Below are positions 23,312 to 33,882 of a DNA stretch of 64,000 bases, in pieces. Source of the DNA: Salegentibacter tibetensis. GTDB taxonomy: Bacteria > Bacteroidota > Bacteroidia > Flavobacteriales > Flavobacteriaceae. Made by a program: the position numbers and the translations under genes. How positions within the stretch are numbered: position 1 is the first letter of the stretch; every line of letters begins with the position of its first letter. The notes below the pieces were generated by a model. The model made no database searches. It was not told where the DNA came from and saw only the letters and a program-made list of their open reading frames with translations. Location of the stretch: contig NZ_JAIQZA010000010.1 in assembly GCF_020164485.1 (NCBI RefSeq), positions 1-64,000 on the forward strand, read 5' to 3'.

Positions 23312-24652
23312 TTATATCTCCCGGTCTTTATCAAAACCTTCCAGATACTGGGCTACCCGTTGTACAAACTGGCCTCCCAGCGCACCATTTACCACTCTGT
23401 GGTCGTAACTGTGCGATAAGAACATTTTGTAACGAATTCCTATAAAATCACCATCTGGTGTTTCTATAACGGCGGGTACTTTTCTAATGGCTCCAAGAGC
23501 TAGAATAGCAACTTGCGGCTGATTGATTATTGGTGTTCCCATAATACTACCGAAAGTTCCAACATTGGTCACGGTGTAAGTACCACCCTGAATATCGTCT
23601 GGCTTTAATTTGTTCTGGCGTGCACGGTTAGCAAGATCATTTACTTTTTTAGCAAGTCCTACCAGGTTAAGCTGATCGGCATTTCTAATTACCGGTACTA
23701 TAAGGTTTCCATCGGGAAGCGCGGCGGCCATCCCAAGGTTTATATTTTTCTTCTTGATAATTTTATCGCCATCTAGCGAAATATTGATCAATGGGAAGTC
23801 ACGAATCGCTTTAGCTACGGCTTCCATAAAAATTGGAGTAAACGTAAGTTTTTCGCCCTCTTTTTTCTGAAAATCGTTTTTATGCTTGTTTCTCCAGTTC
23901 CAGATGTTGGTGACATCTACCTCGATAAACGATTGTACGTGAGCAGAAGTCTGCGCACTATCAACCATATGATGGGCAATCATTTTACCCATTCGGCTCA
24001 TCTCGATAATCTCATCTTCACCGGATGGTACTACCGTTTCAGATTTTGCTTTGGCTTCTGCCATTTTACCGGTATTTGCTGAAGCTGCCGTTGCAGTTTT
24101 TGGTGCCTGTTTTGCTGAAGTACCTTTTTCGCGGTTTTCAACATAGGCCAGAATATCGTCTTTGGTTACACGATCATCTTTACCGGTCCCTTCTACAGAT
24201 TCCAATTCATCAAGACTGATGCCTTCTTCTTTGGCGATATTTTTTACCAGCGGAGAATAAAACCTGGAAGTTTCAGAGAAATCTTTGCTTCCTGCAGTTT
24301 CTTTTGCGGTCTCAACACTTTCAGCTACCTCTTCGGCATATTCATCTTCCTCTTCACTGTCATCCAAATCAAGGTCTAATTCATCATCACCGGCACCGGA
24401 AGGGATTTCGCCATCGGTTTCAATAATAGCAATGGTTTGGCCTACCTGCACTACATCATCGGCTTCAAAGAGTTTCTCTATCAATTTCCCCTCTACTTCG
24501 CTGGGAACCTCGCTATCTACTTTATCGGTAGCGATTTCAAGAACCGGTTCATCGGCTTCAATAGTGTCTCCAACTTCCTTTAACCAGTTGGTAATAGTTG
24601 CTTCGGCGACGCTTTCGCCCATTTTTGGTAGCTTAAGTTCAAACTTTGCCAT
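23312..24652 (-). CDS. 2-oxo acid dehydrogenase E2 (dihydrolipoyl acyltransferase)
   Basis: The 446-residue protein has the three E2 parts: an N-terminal lipoyl domain (VLEIATDKVDSEVPSEVEGK, lipoylated Lys near residue 44), an E3/E1-binding domain (SPLVKNIAKEEGISLDELES near 133) and a C-terminal acyltransferase domain. Linkers are rich in Ala, Glu, Asp and Lys. The catalytic block is SHSYDHRVVNGALGG with His418; Asn422 stands where many E2s have Asp, a change also known in some pyruvate-type E2 enzymes. A single lipoyl domain fits branched-chain or pyruvate complexes of this phylum; the substrate is not settled because no E1 gene is adjacent. Confidence 0.93.
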   Translation of the reverse strand: MAKFELKLPKMGESVAEATITNWLKEVGDTIEADEPVLEIATDKVDSEVPSEVEGKLIEKLFEADDVVQVGQTIAIIETDGEIPSGAGDDELDLDLDDSEEEDEYAEEVAESVETAKETAGSKDFSETSRFYSPLVKNIAKEEGISLDELESVEGTGKDDRVTKDDILAYVENREKGTSAKQAPKTATAASANTGKMAEAKAKSETVVPSGEDEIIEMSRMGKMIAHHMVDSAQTSAHVQSFIEVDVTNIWNWRNKHKNDFQKKEGEKLTFTPIFMEAVAKAIRDFPLINISLDGDKIIKKKNINLGMAAALPDGNLIVPVIRNADQLNLVGLAKKVNDLANRARQNKLKPDDIQGGTYTVTNVGTFGSIMGTPIINQPQVAILALGAIRKVPAVIETPDGDFIGIRYKMFLSHSYDHRVVNGALGGQFVQRVAQYLEGFDKDREI

Positions 24653-24901
24653 ATCTATAATTGAAAGCTTATTTTAAGGTTTATGCTTGCGAATTTAATG
24701 AAAATTCAACTTCAATAGTATTAAAAAATCAATAAAATCAATTTTCATTGTAAATTTTCTGTTTCAGAAAAGGAATTCGCTTTCGGGTAAAATTACAATT
24801 TCAAAAGCTGAAACTAAATTTTTGAGTAGAAATATTATTGATTTAGCGGAAGTTTGCCAGGGTTCGCATACTCACAAAACATACAGAGTTCGGTGCTCCT
24901 G

Positions 24902-24920
24902 CGAGGTTTTTGAAACCTCG
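24902..24920. repeat. Small palindrome CGAGGTTT-TTG-AAACCTCG
   Basis: An 8-base inverted pair within the 326-bp gap between recR and E2 (24653-24978). The gap carries this palindrome and the stronger hairpin at 24944-24970 and no gene. The bases resemble a shortened ACCTCACAGGTTTT-type unit. Confidence 0.55.
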
Positions 24921-24943
24921 TAGATATGAAAAAAGACCAAAGA

Positions 24944-24970
24944 CCTACAAGGTTTCCTAAACCTTGTAGG
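24944..24970 (-). terminator. Palindromic hairpin downstream of recR
   Basis: Perfect 12-base arms (CCTACAAGGTTT and its complement) around CCT. It begins 8 bp after the recR stop codon on the minus strand. The run of T expected after a strong intrinsic terminator is weak on the minus strand, so it may be a repeat that helps end transcription. Confidence 0.55.
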
Positions 24971-24978
24971 AATTTTCA

Positions 24979-25596
24979 TTAACTTTTAGTAGAACTTTCA
25001 AACGGAACCCTGTTAGTTATACTTCTTCCTAAAGTAACTTCATCGGCATACTCCAGCTCATCCCCCACTGAAATTCCCCGGGCGATGGTTGAAGTTTTAA
25101 TACCTCTACCTTCCAACTGCCGGTAAATATAGAAATTGGTGGTGTCGCCTTCCAGGGTGCTGCTTAAAGCAAAAATGATCTCCTCCACTTTTCCTGCCTG
25201 CACTTTATCAATTAATGGTTTAATACTAAGCTGAGAAGGACCAATGCCATCCATGGGGCTAATTTTCCCACCTAGAACATGGTAGTGTCCACGATATTGA
25301 TCGGTATTTTCAATGGCCATTACATCGCGAATATCCTCTACCACGCAAACAATTTCTGCGTTCCGGGAAGGGTTGGCGCAAATAGCACAAAGATCGGTGT
25401 CGCTAATATTGTAGCAATTCTTACACAGTTTTATCTCGGTTCTAAGTTTGGTAAGCGCATCTGTCAGCTGTTTGGTTTGAGATTCAGGCTGCTTAAGCAT
25501 ATGCAAGACCAGCCTTAACGCGGTACGTTTGCCAATGCCGGGAAGCTGAGACATTTCATCTACGGCCTGTTCCAATAGTTTTGAAGAAAAATCCAT
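24979..25596 (-). CDS. recR: Recombination mediator RecR
   Basis: The 205-residue protein is RecR, which acts with RecF/RecO to load RecA at gaps. It shows the helix-hairpin-helix ([17 protein letters not shown] near residue 19), the C4 zinc finger ([19 protein letters not shown] near 57-75) and a Toprim domain ([17 protein letters not shown] near 82; [14 protein letters not shown]). Length is normal at about 200. Alone on the minus strand, divergent from the symporter. Confidence 0.96.
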   Translation of the reverse strand: MDFSSKLLEQAVDEMSQLPGIGKRTALRLVLHMLKQPESQTKQLTDALTKLRTEIKLCKNCYNISDTDLCAICANPSRNAEIVCVVEDIRDVMAIENTDQYRGHYHVLGGKISPMDGIGPSQLSIKPLIDKVQAGKVEEIIFALSSTLEGDTTNFYIYRQLEGRGIKTSTIARGISVGDELEYADEVTLGRSITNRVPFESSTKS

Positions 25597-25611
25597 AACG
25601 CGAATTTATGA

Positions 25612-25642
25612 TTTTTACTCGATAATCGAGATTTAAATGCTC
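25612..25642. repeat. 32-bp dispersed repeat, copy 3 (inverted orientation)
   Basis: TTTTTACTCGATAATCGAG followed by ATTTAAATGCTC, the inverted form of the copies at 8544 and 18127. It lies just upstream of recR, 16 bp from its start codon on the coding side, so it may overlap the recR promoter. Confidence 0.85.
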
Positions 25643-25781
25643 TAGCTTGTACTGATTGAAAAAATAATTTTCCTTTTCATACAGCTTGGGCTTGCCGCAA
25701 GATTATTGATCGTTCATTTTGAGGAAGCAGGTTAAAGTTTAAGCTTAATTTGTAAATTCGCCACTTTAGAAAATTCTCGCT

Positions 25782-27227
25782 ATGCAGCCCTATCAGATTT
25801 TAATTTTAATCGCCGCTTATTTCGGACTTTTATTTTTAGTTTCTTTCTTTTCCAGCCGGGCTGGCAGTAATGCCGAATTTTTTCGCGCCAACCGGGAATC
25901 TCCCTGGTATATAGTAGCTTTTGGAATGATTGGCGCTTCGCTTAGCGGGGTTACTTTTATTTCCTTACCGGGAACAGTAGCTACAGATAGCTTCAGCTAT
26001 TTCCAGGTAGTGTTGGGATACACGGTGGGCTATGCGGTAATCGGGCTCATCTTACTACCGCTCTATTATAGGTTAAATCTTACTTCAATCTATTCTTACC
26101 TGGAATCCCGCTTCGGAAAATATTCCTATAAAACAGGGGCTTCATTTTTTTTACTTTCAAGGATAGTCGGCTCGAGTTTCAGGCTGTTTTTGGTAGCAAA
26201 TGTTTTACAACTTATCCTTTTTGATGAATTAGGCGTTCCCTATTATGCTACTGTTTCTGCGACCATTTTTCTTATCTGGTTATACACTTTTAGAAGCGGA
26301 ATTAAAACCGTGGTCTGGACAGATACCCTGCAAACTTTTTTTATGTTGTTATCGCTTGGGGTTACTTTGATTGTGGTTTCAGATGAACTGGGAATTACGG
26401 CCGGGGGAATGATCAATCACCTTTCGGAAAGCGGGTTAACCAAAATCTTCTTTTTTGAAGACTGGAAAAGCAGCGATCATTTTATAAAGCAGTTTGTAAG
26501 CGGAGCCTTTATCGCTATTGTAATGACGGGTCTGGACCAGGATATGATGCAGAAGAATCTAACCTGCCGTAATCTGAAGGATGCCCAGAAGAATATGTTT
26601 TCGTTTACCATCGTGCTTACCGTGGTAAATATGATGTTTCTTATCCTCGGGGTTTTACTTACCCAATACGCCGATCTAAGCGGAATTGACGCCATTAAAG
26701 ATGAACTTTTCCCTGCTATCGCAACCGGTGGTGAATTAGGAATTGGCGTGGCTATTCTTTTTATCCTGGGGCTAATTGCCGCAGCTTATTCCAGCGCCGA
26801 CGGTACTTTAACCGCCCTTACCACATCTTTTAGCATTGATATCCTGAATATTGAAAAGCGATATGAAGAAGCCAGGCAAATGAGGATTAGAAAACAAATA
26901 CATATTGTTATTTCTATCTTATTTATCGCGGTGATGCTGATTTTTAAATATGCGATAGCCGATAAAAGTGTGATCAATAAACTCTTTGAATTTGCCGGTT
27001 ATACTTACGGGCCGCTGCTGGGACTTTACACGCTAGGCTTATTTACCAGTATTAAGGTGAAAGATAAGCTCGTGCCCATAGTCGCGATCCTGGCACCAAT
27101 TTTATCTTATATAATTAGCATAAACAGCCTGGTTTGGTTTGGCTTTGAATTTGGTTTTTTTATTTTAATCCTAAACGGATTTTTAACCCTGCTTGGATTA
27201 ATATTGATTCGTACCAAGCATCACTAA
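25782..27227 (+). CDS. Sodium:solute symporter (SSS family)
   Basis: A 481-residue membrane protein with about 13 hydrophobic segments. GMIGASLSGVTFISLPGTV near residue 50 and YSYLESRFGKYSY near 108 match the SSS (SLC5) fold; GLDQDMMQKNLTCRNLKDAQ near 252 and the AAYSSADGTLTALTTSF block near 331 (Na2-site Ser/Thr region) are characteristic. It imports an unknown solute with sodium. The 3' end overlaps the convergent CoA-binding protein gene by 30 bp. Confidence 0.93.
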   Translation: MQPYQILILIAAYFGLLFLVSFFSSRAGSNAEFFRANRESPWYIVAFGMIGASLSGVTFISLPGTVATDSFSYFQVVLGYTVGYAVIGLILLPLYYRLNLTSIYSYLESRFGKYSYKTGASFFLLSRIVGSSFRLFLVANVLQLILFDELGVPYYATVSATIFLIWLYTFRSGIKTVVWTDTLQTFFMLLSLGVTLIVVSDELGITAGGMINHLSESGLTKIFFFEDWKSSDHFIKQFVSGAFIAIVMTGLDQDMMQKNLTCRNLKDAQKNMFSFTIVLTVVNMMFLILGVLLTQYADLSGIDAIKDELFPAIATGGELGIGVAILFILGLIAAAYSSADGTLTALTTSFSIDILNIEKRYEEARQMRIRKQIHIVISILFIAVMLIFKYAIADKSVINKLFEFAGYTYGPLLGLYTLGLFTSIKVKDKLVPIVAILAPILSYIISINSLVWFGFEFGFFILILNGFLTLLGLILIRTKHH

Positions 27228-27560
27228 CGTACAGGCAGTTACTACCTCTATATCATTATCCCGTAAAATCTGATAGAATTCAGGGTTTTCTGTTCCCGGA
27301 TTAAAAATCACCCGAACAGGATTTAAGGCAACAATATAATCGTAATATTCTTCCTGCCGGGGCGGGCCGAGGTACAAGGTAACCGTATCTATGTCCTGAA
27401 AAGGCACTTTTTCGGTTTCTATTTTTACTCCCGCTACTTCACCTTTTCTTAGACCGATCGCTACGGTAGACTGATTATACTTCACAAGGCGCTCCATAGC
27501 AATATTGGAATAACGTGAACGGTTTAGGGAAGCTCCCAGAACTAAAGTTTTTTTCTCCAT
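27198..27560 (-). CDS. CoA-binding-domain protein
   Basis: The 120-residue protein is a single Rossmann-like CoA_binding_2 domain: TLVLGASLNRSRYSNIAMERL at the N-terminus, then LRKGEVAGVKIETEKVPFQD, VTLYLGPPRQEEYYDYIVAL and VIFNPGTENPEFYQILRD. These correspond to the nucleotide-binding loop and the NPGxxN motif of the family (YccU-like). A role in CoA or acyl-CoA sensing is inferred. Its last 30 bp overlap the symporter's 3' end on the opposite strand. Confidence 0.88.
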   Translation of the reverse strand: MEKKTLVLGASLNRSRYSNIAMERLVKYNQSTVAIGLRKGEVAGVKIETEKVPFQDIDTVTLYLGPPRQEEYYDYIVALNPVRVIFNPGTENPEFYQILRDNDIEVVTACTLVMLGTNQY

Positions 27561-27676
27561 ATCACAAATTTAGGCTTTCAACTCAAGTGTAACAAAAATA
27601 CTTCTGCTTAGTCTTTAGGATAGCTATAGTTGCGGGAATATAGATGTGATGGTTAGTAAACCCGTAATTTATGGCG

Positions 27677-27706
27677 GCCCGTATTTCTAGAATGCGGGCT
27701 TTTTTA
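27677..27706 (+). terminator. Orphan plus-strand terminator in the TonB receptor leader region
   Basis: GCCCGTATT pairs with AATGCGGGC (one G-T wobble) around TCTAG, followed by TTTTTT. It is 450 bp past the last plus-strand stop codon and 258 bp ahead of the receptor start. In the 403-bp gap 27561-27963 nothing else is clear. It may end a small RNA or act as an attenuator for the receptor. Confidence 0.6.
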
Positions 27707-27963
27707 AAAAATTCTTTTTAAAATACTGTAACAATTCATTTTTATAATCGTCTTTACAGTAGAGGAAAGATCAAAATTTTGGAAAAGTACGTTTGCCTAT
27801 TATGCATAACAAAGTATAAGGTATAACATTTTCGGGGTCATTCATCAATCAAAACCGGTAAGTTCTATTCATCTAAACTATGAATTTGCCAAAAGAAACA
27901 ATCAGGTATTATGCAATACAAGGATTTATTTTAAACATACTAATCATCAAAATCAATCAAAAA

Positions 27964-30321
27964 ATGAAACAGTTATTTTTAATTTTAGCACTATTTATCG
28001 GGAGCTTTACTGCACTGGCCAACGAACCTTTGGGTAGTATTTCAGGTTCAGTCATGGATGGCGATCTGGAAGAACCTATCCCCTATGCCACCATAAGCAT
28101 TAGCGATATGGAAGGAAACCTTATTTCGGGAAATACCTCTGCGATAGACGGGACTTTCAATATTGAAAAAATTCCGAACGGAACTTATATTTTCCAGGTT
28201 CAGTTTATGGGGTACAAAACCTTTTCTAAACAAATTGAAATCACGAAAAACAACAACACCCACAATTTTGGTGCTATTGAATTAGAGCCCGAGGTGGCGA
28301 TGCTAGACGGGGTTACCGTGGTTGCAGAACGCACCACCATAGAGCAGCGAATAGACCGAAAGGTGATAAACGTGGGAAAAGACCTTACCACTACCGGTGC
28401 CAGCGCTTCAGAAATAATGAACAACGTGCCTTCGGTAAACGTAGACCAGGACGGAAATATTGCGCTTCGCGGAAATTCTAACGTACGCATCCTTATAGAC
28501 GGAAAACCAACCAATATGGATCCTGCGCAATTGCTGAAACAAATTCCCTCAACCTCTATTAAAACCATTGAGTTGATCACGAATCCTTCAGCAAAATATA
28601 ATCCCGAAGGAATGAGCGGGATTATCAATATTATACTTCATAAAAATGCCAATGATGGTTTCAACGGAAACTTAAATACCGGCGTAACCATTGGAGAAAA
28701 TACAAGGTATAACGGCTCGCTGGATATGAATTACCGAAAGGGAAAATTCAATTTCTACGGAAATTTTGGCGCTCAGTTTGGTGATCGTGAAAACCTTGGA
28801 AGAATTAATTTTACTGAAAATAATTACCGACAAGCTTTCGACATTTCAAATAGAAGAGAGTCTTATTTATACAAAGTTGGTGTAGATTTTTACCTGAATG
28901 ACAAAAACACCTTTTCATTTTATACCAATCAGAATCACTACAACGGCGGGCCGTTGGGAGCATTAAGAATTAATTATCCCTCTAATCCTGAACTAAATCT
29001 TGCGCAAAATCTGGATCTTAATTACGATAATATTAATAGCACTTATAATTTTGCTTACGACAGGAAATTCGAAAAAGAAGGTCATAAAATTTTATTTGAA
29101 GTAGATTACAACACCTTTGATGAAGATGAGAATTCTGTTTTTGAATTTGAGGGAAACACCAATGGATTTGAAGATTATCATGATCACGTTAAAGAAACCC
29201 GGGAGAATGTTATCGCCAATGTGGATTATGAAAATCCACTTTCTGAAAACGGTAAACTGGAAATTGGTGCCGAAGCAAGGCTTTTAGACACCGATAATGT
29301 TTACACAACTACCAGCGAATTTTTGAACGCTGCTACCTACCAGTATAAAAGAGATATTTATTCATTTTACACCACTTACGGACAGAATTTTGAAAAATGG
29401 TCTTATCAGCTTGGGGCGAGACTGGAGCAATTTAGTGTAGATGCGATCTATAATGGCGAAAATGTTTTTACCGACGATTACTTTAATATTTATCCCAGCG
29501 GATTTCTGAATTTTACTCCAAGTGAAACAAATTCTTATCAGCTTAGTTATAGCCGTAGGGTAGATCGTCCCGGTTTTGGACAGGTTAGTCCAATTAGAGA
29601 AGTAAGCACACCAAGATTAACAGTTTCAGGAAATCCTGAGTTAGAACCGCAATTCACCAATTCCCTGGAATTTAATTATACCCGAAAATTCAATAAAAAA
29701 GGAAGTTTAACCGCGGGAGTTTTCTTTAGAAATATCAACGATGAGATCAGTCAGGTTTTTATAGAAGACCCCAATGAAGAAGGTTCGCTTTTACTGCAAT
29801 TCGACAATTTTGAAGATAATAACGCTTATGGGCTGGAGCTAGGTACCAATTATAAATTCACCGACTGGTGGAGTACCAATACAAACTTCGAATTATACAG
29901 CCAGGAATTAAAAGGCGTGGTAGGAACCGAATACTTAGAAACCGATAACACCGCCTGGACTTTCAGGACCAACCACAGTTTTAAAGCAACCGATAAGCTG
30001 ACTTTCCAGTTATTCGGATTTTACAGAAGCAAGGCTAAAAACCTTCAAATGGATATGGATCCGATGTATTTTATGAATCTAGGCGGCCGCTATACTTTTC
30101 TTGATGACAAAGCCACGCTTAGCATTAATTTCAATGATGTCTTTGATACGCAAGAGTTCAGTTTTACAAATGGCAGGCCTTTACCGCAAGAAGGAAGGTT
30201 TAAAGGCGAAACCCAAAATGTTTACCTGGGATTTTCATATAGATTTGGCGGCGGAAAAAACAAAGCTCTTAAGAGAAAACAGAGAGACGACAACGAGGCC
30301 GAAGGCGGCGGAATGTTTTAG
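27964..30321 (+). CDS. TonB-dependent receptor with N-terminal carboxypeptidase-like domain
   Basis: The frame opens at 27880, but MKQLFLILALFIGSFTALAN at 27964 is a proper signal peptide, so this start is chosen (785 residues). Order: CarboxypepD_reg-like domain (GSISGSVMDGDLEEPIPYAT to about residue 105), plug domain (SEIMNNVPSVNVDQDGNIAL; RGNSNVRILIDGKPTNM), and a C-terminal outer-membrane barrel of the OMP_b-brl_3 type ending with FSYRFGGG. No SusD-like partner or sigma/anti-sigma pair is adjacent, so the substrate is unknown. The barrel type is typical of flavobacterial receptors for metals or peptides. Confidence 0.9.
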   Translation: MKQLFLILALFIGSFTALANEPLGSISGSVMDGDLEEPIPYATISISDMEGNLISGNTSAIDGTFNIEKIPNGTYIFQVQFMGYKTFSKQIEITKNNNTHNFGAIELEPEVAMLDGVTVVAERTTIEQRIDRKVINVGKDLTTTGASASEIMNNVPSVNVDQDGNIALRGNSNVRILIDGKPTNMDPAQLLKQIPSTSIKTIELITNPSAKYNPEGMSGIINIILHKNANDGFNGNLNTGVTIGENTRYNGSLDMNYRKGKFNFYGNFGAQFGDRENLGRINFTENNYRQAFDISNRRESYLYKVGVDFYLNDKNTFSFYTNQNHYNGGPLGALRINYPSNPELNLAQNLDLNYDNINSTYNFAYDRKFEKEGHKILFEVDYNTFDEDENSVFEFEGNTNGFEDYHDHVKETRENVIANVDYENPLSENGKLEIGAEARLLDTDNVYTTTSEFLNAATYQYKRDIYSFYTTYGQNFEKWSYQLGARLEQFSVDAIYNGENVFTDDYFNIYPSGFLNFTPSETNSYQLSYSRRVDRPGFGQVSPIREVSTPRLTVSGNPELEPQFTNSLEFNYTRKFNKKGSLTAGVFFRNINDEISQVFIEDPNEEGSLLLQFDNFEDNNAYGLELGTNYKFTDWWSTNTNFELYSQELKGVVGTEYLETDNTAWTFRTNHSFKATDKLTFQLFGFYRSKAKNLQMDMDPMYFMNLGGRYTFLDDKATLSINFNDVFDTQEFSFTNGRPLPQEGRFKGETQNVYLGFSYRFGGGKNKALKRKQRDDNEAEGGGMF

Positions 30322-30349
30322 GAAACCTAGTTTAGTTTGATTAGCCAGC

Positions 30350-30477
30350 AGAGGCTATCTAAAAGTAATATCTGCGTCAAGCTGAATTTATTTCAGCTTC
30401 TAACATGTTTTAATTATTAACATCTTAGATCCTGAACCAAGTTCAGGATGACGAATAAAAGCTTTTAGATAGCCTCT
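30350..30477. terminator. Long-stem bidirectional terminator with a repeat in its loop (site 1)
   Basis: Perfect 16-base arms AGAGGCTATCTAAAAG (30350-30365) and CTTTTAGATAGCCTCT (30462-30477), with AATTTTTT after the right arm. The loop holds 96 bases made up of a dispersed repeat (30375-30453). It lies between the convergent receptor and ABC-F genes. The arms are unrelated in sequence to the repeat, so the repeat looks inserted into a terminator. Confidence 0.75.
30375..30453. repeat. CGTCA...TGACG dispersed repeat, copy in terminator loop (site 1)
   Basis: Ends CGTCA and TGACG are inverted. The left half folds as AGCTGAATTTATTTCAGCT, the right half as TCCTGAACCAAGTTCAGGA, joined by TTCTAACATG to ATCTTAGA. 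Close relatives are at 33757-33825, 23183-23273, 37217-37268 and 61720-61749. Confidence 0.88.
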
Positions 30478-30501
30478 AATTTTTTAAAATCAGGTTAGAA
30501 C

Positions 30502-32184
<1,683 letters not shown>

Positions 32185-32310
32185 CTAAAGATTAACGTTT
32201 TTATTATTCTTTTAACTCCCGATTAACATTTGGGATATTTGGCTCGGGCTATATTTGTCCTTGTGGCTGGATTTAACAGCACTACAAGCCCTTAGTTCTT
32301 AAAGATCTGC

Positions 32311-33729
32311 ATGAAACAATATTTACTTTTTTCTCTTATCGGAGTTATTCTTTTTACCGGTTGTGCCGACTCTAAAAAAGACCAGAAAGGAACTTTTGTT
32401 GGCGGTCAAATTATGAACCCCTACAACCCCTATTTTATACTTTCTAAAGACAACAAAACCATTGACACCCTATTTTTAGACCAAAACAACCAGTTTGGGA
32501 AGAAGTTTGAAAATTTAGAATCCGGTATTTACAGTTTTAAACATCCACCCGAAAATCAGATTATGTACCTGGAACCGGGGGATAGTGTTTTGGTTTGGCT
32601 AAACACCATGCAGTTTGACGAATCGCTTAATTTCAGTGGTAGGGGTGCGGCAAAAAGTAGTTTTTTACTAAATATGTTCCTCAATAATGAAAGGAACAAT
32701 AATATGATGCTTTCTTATTATAAAATCAATCCTATCCAGTTTACCAGAATAACCGATTCTATAAAAAAAACCAGGAAAGATAAACTCAGAACCTTAAACG
32801 AAAAGAAAAAGTTTTCTAAATCTTTCTTAGAATTAGCAAATAACAGCATAGATTACGATTTTTATCACCTGCGGGAACGTTATACTTTTTTGGTGAAAAA
32901 ATACTATAGTGAACTTGCGCAGCAAATCCCCGACGATTTTCATAGCTATCGAAAAGACCTGAATTTTAATAACACTCAACTTAAGGAATACTATGGATAT
33001 CTCAATTTTATTGAAGATTACCTAAGAACCCGTTCTATTGAAAGGTGCCTTGAAGAATTTGATACAAATTCTGATTGTTTTGAACTTCATTCGGTAGCTA
33101 ATATTAAGTATAGAATTAACCTTGCCGATTCTTTAATTGAAAAGGATGAAATTAAAAATATTTTTATAAATCGCCTGGCAATTCAGGGCCTGGTATTCTC
33201 CAGTAATGCTAAAAAAATTGATAGTATTCTCGGTATCCTGCAAGAAATTGATTTTAACGGAAAAAACCTTCCCGATCTAAAACAAATGGCCGGTATTCAA
33301 AAAAGCTTGCTTCCCGGAAATAATATTGGCGATTTGGCCCTGTTAAATTTAAAAGACGACATAGTTTCTCTAAAGGATATTTCAAATAAACCTATTGTGA
33401 CCTACCACTGGTCTACGGAAGCCCCCGAACATTTTAAATGGCAACATTCCGTTATTTCCAACTTAAGACAGAAATATCCAGAACTGGAATTTGTAGGGAT
33501 AAATATTGATGAAGATTCTAAACAATCCTGGAAAAAAACTGTAGAAATTTATGCCATGGATACTGATAGGGAATACAAACTAAACTCTCCAAACATCAAT
33601 ATGAATTTGCTTAAGAACTACCTCAATAAACTCATATTCCTGGACACCAATGGAAATATATTCAACGGGGAGGCCCAGCTAAATACTCCTAATTTTGAAA
33701 GACAAATTCTGGAGTTCCTGAATAATTAA
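32311..33729 (+). CDS. Lipoprotein with a thioredoxin-like domain lacking CxxC
   Basis: The 472-residue protein has a lipoprotein signal (LIGVILFTGCADS, lipid on Cys18), an N-terminal DUF4369-like beta domain (GGQIMNPYNPYFILSKDNKT; YLEPGDSVLVWL near residue 90), a helical middle of about 230 residues and a C-terminal thioredoxin fold (KPIVTYHWSTEAPEHFKWQH near 362, LEFVGINIDEDSKQSWKK near 393, LIFLDTNGNIF near 446). At the active-site position it reads YHWSTEAPEHFK, without any cysteine, so it cannot carry out dithiol exchange. It may be a binding or scaffold version of the TlpA-like family. Confidence 0.8.
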   Translation: MKQYLLFSLIGVILFTGCADSKKDQKGTFVGGQIMNPYNPYFILSKDNKTIDTLFLDQNNQFGKKFENLESGIYSFKHPPENQIMYLEPGDSVLVWLNTMQFDESLNFSGRGAAKSSFLLNMFLNNERNNNMMLSYYKINPIQFTRITDSIKKTRKDKLRTLNEKKKFSKSFLELANNSIDYDFYHLRERYTFLVKKYYSELAQQIPDDFHSYRKDLNFNNTQLKEYYGYLNFIEDYLRTRSIERCLEEFDTNSDCFELHSVANIKYRINLADSLIEKDEIKNIFINRLAIQGLVFSSNAKKIDSILGILQEIDFNGKNLPDLKQMAGIQKSLLPGNNIGDLALLNLKDDIVSLKDISNKPIVTYHWSTEAPEHFKWQHSVISNLRQKYPELEFVGINIDEDSKQSWKKTVEIYAMDTDREYKLNSPNINMNLLKNYLNKLIFLDTNGNIFNGEAQLNTPNFERQILEFLNN

Positions 33730-33857
33730 AAAGGCTATTTAAAGAGATCTTATTTTCGTCAAGCTGAATTTATTTCAGCTTCTAACTTGTTAGATATTAG
33801 ATCCTGAAATAAATTCAGGATGACGATAAATCTAAAAAAACTCCTCAAATAGCCTTT
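33730..33857. terminator. Long-stem bidirectional terminator with a repeat in its loop (site 2)
   Basis: Arms AAAGGCTATTT (33730-33740) and AAATAGCCTTT (33847-33857) are perfect, extended inward by AGAT...TATT against ATAAATCT. The loop carries the dispersed repeat at 33757-33825. Convergent junction between the thioredoxin-like gene and the transaldolase gene; both stop codons are within 26 bp of the arms. Confidence 0.72.
33757..33825. repeat. CGTCA...TGACG dispersed repeat, copy in terminator loop (site 2)
   Basis: CGTCAAGCTGAATTTATTTC then AGCTTCTAAC on the left, ATCCTGAAATAAATTCAGGA then TGACG on the right. The left half is identical over 29 bases to the copy at 30375; the right half differs in the hairpin loop, which is again a perfect palindrome, so loop changes look compensated. 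Confidence 0.88.
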
Positions 33858-33882
33858 CTGCAAATTTTATTCAGCAAAAATC

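Noticed and set aside
27880-27963. N-terminal extension of the TonB receptor
   Set aside because: The extension (starting MNLPKETIRYYAIQ) is not a signal peptide, while the Met at 27964 begins a perfect one.
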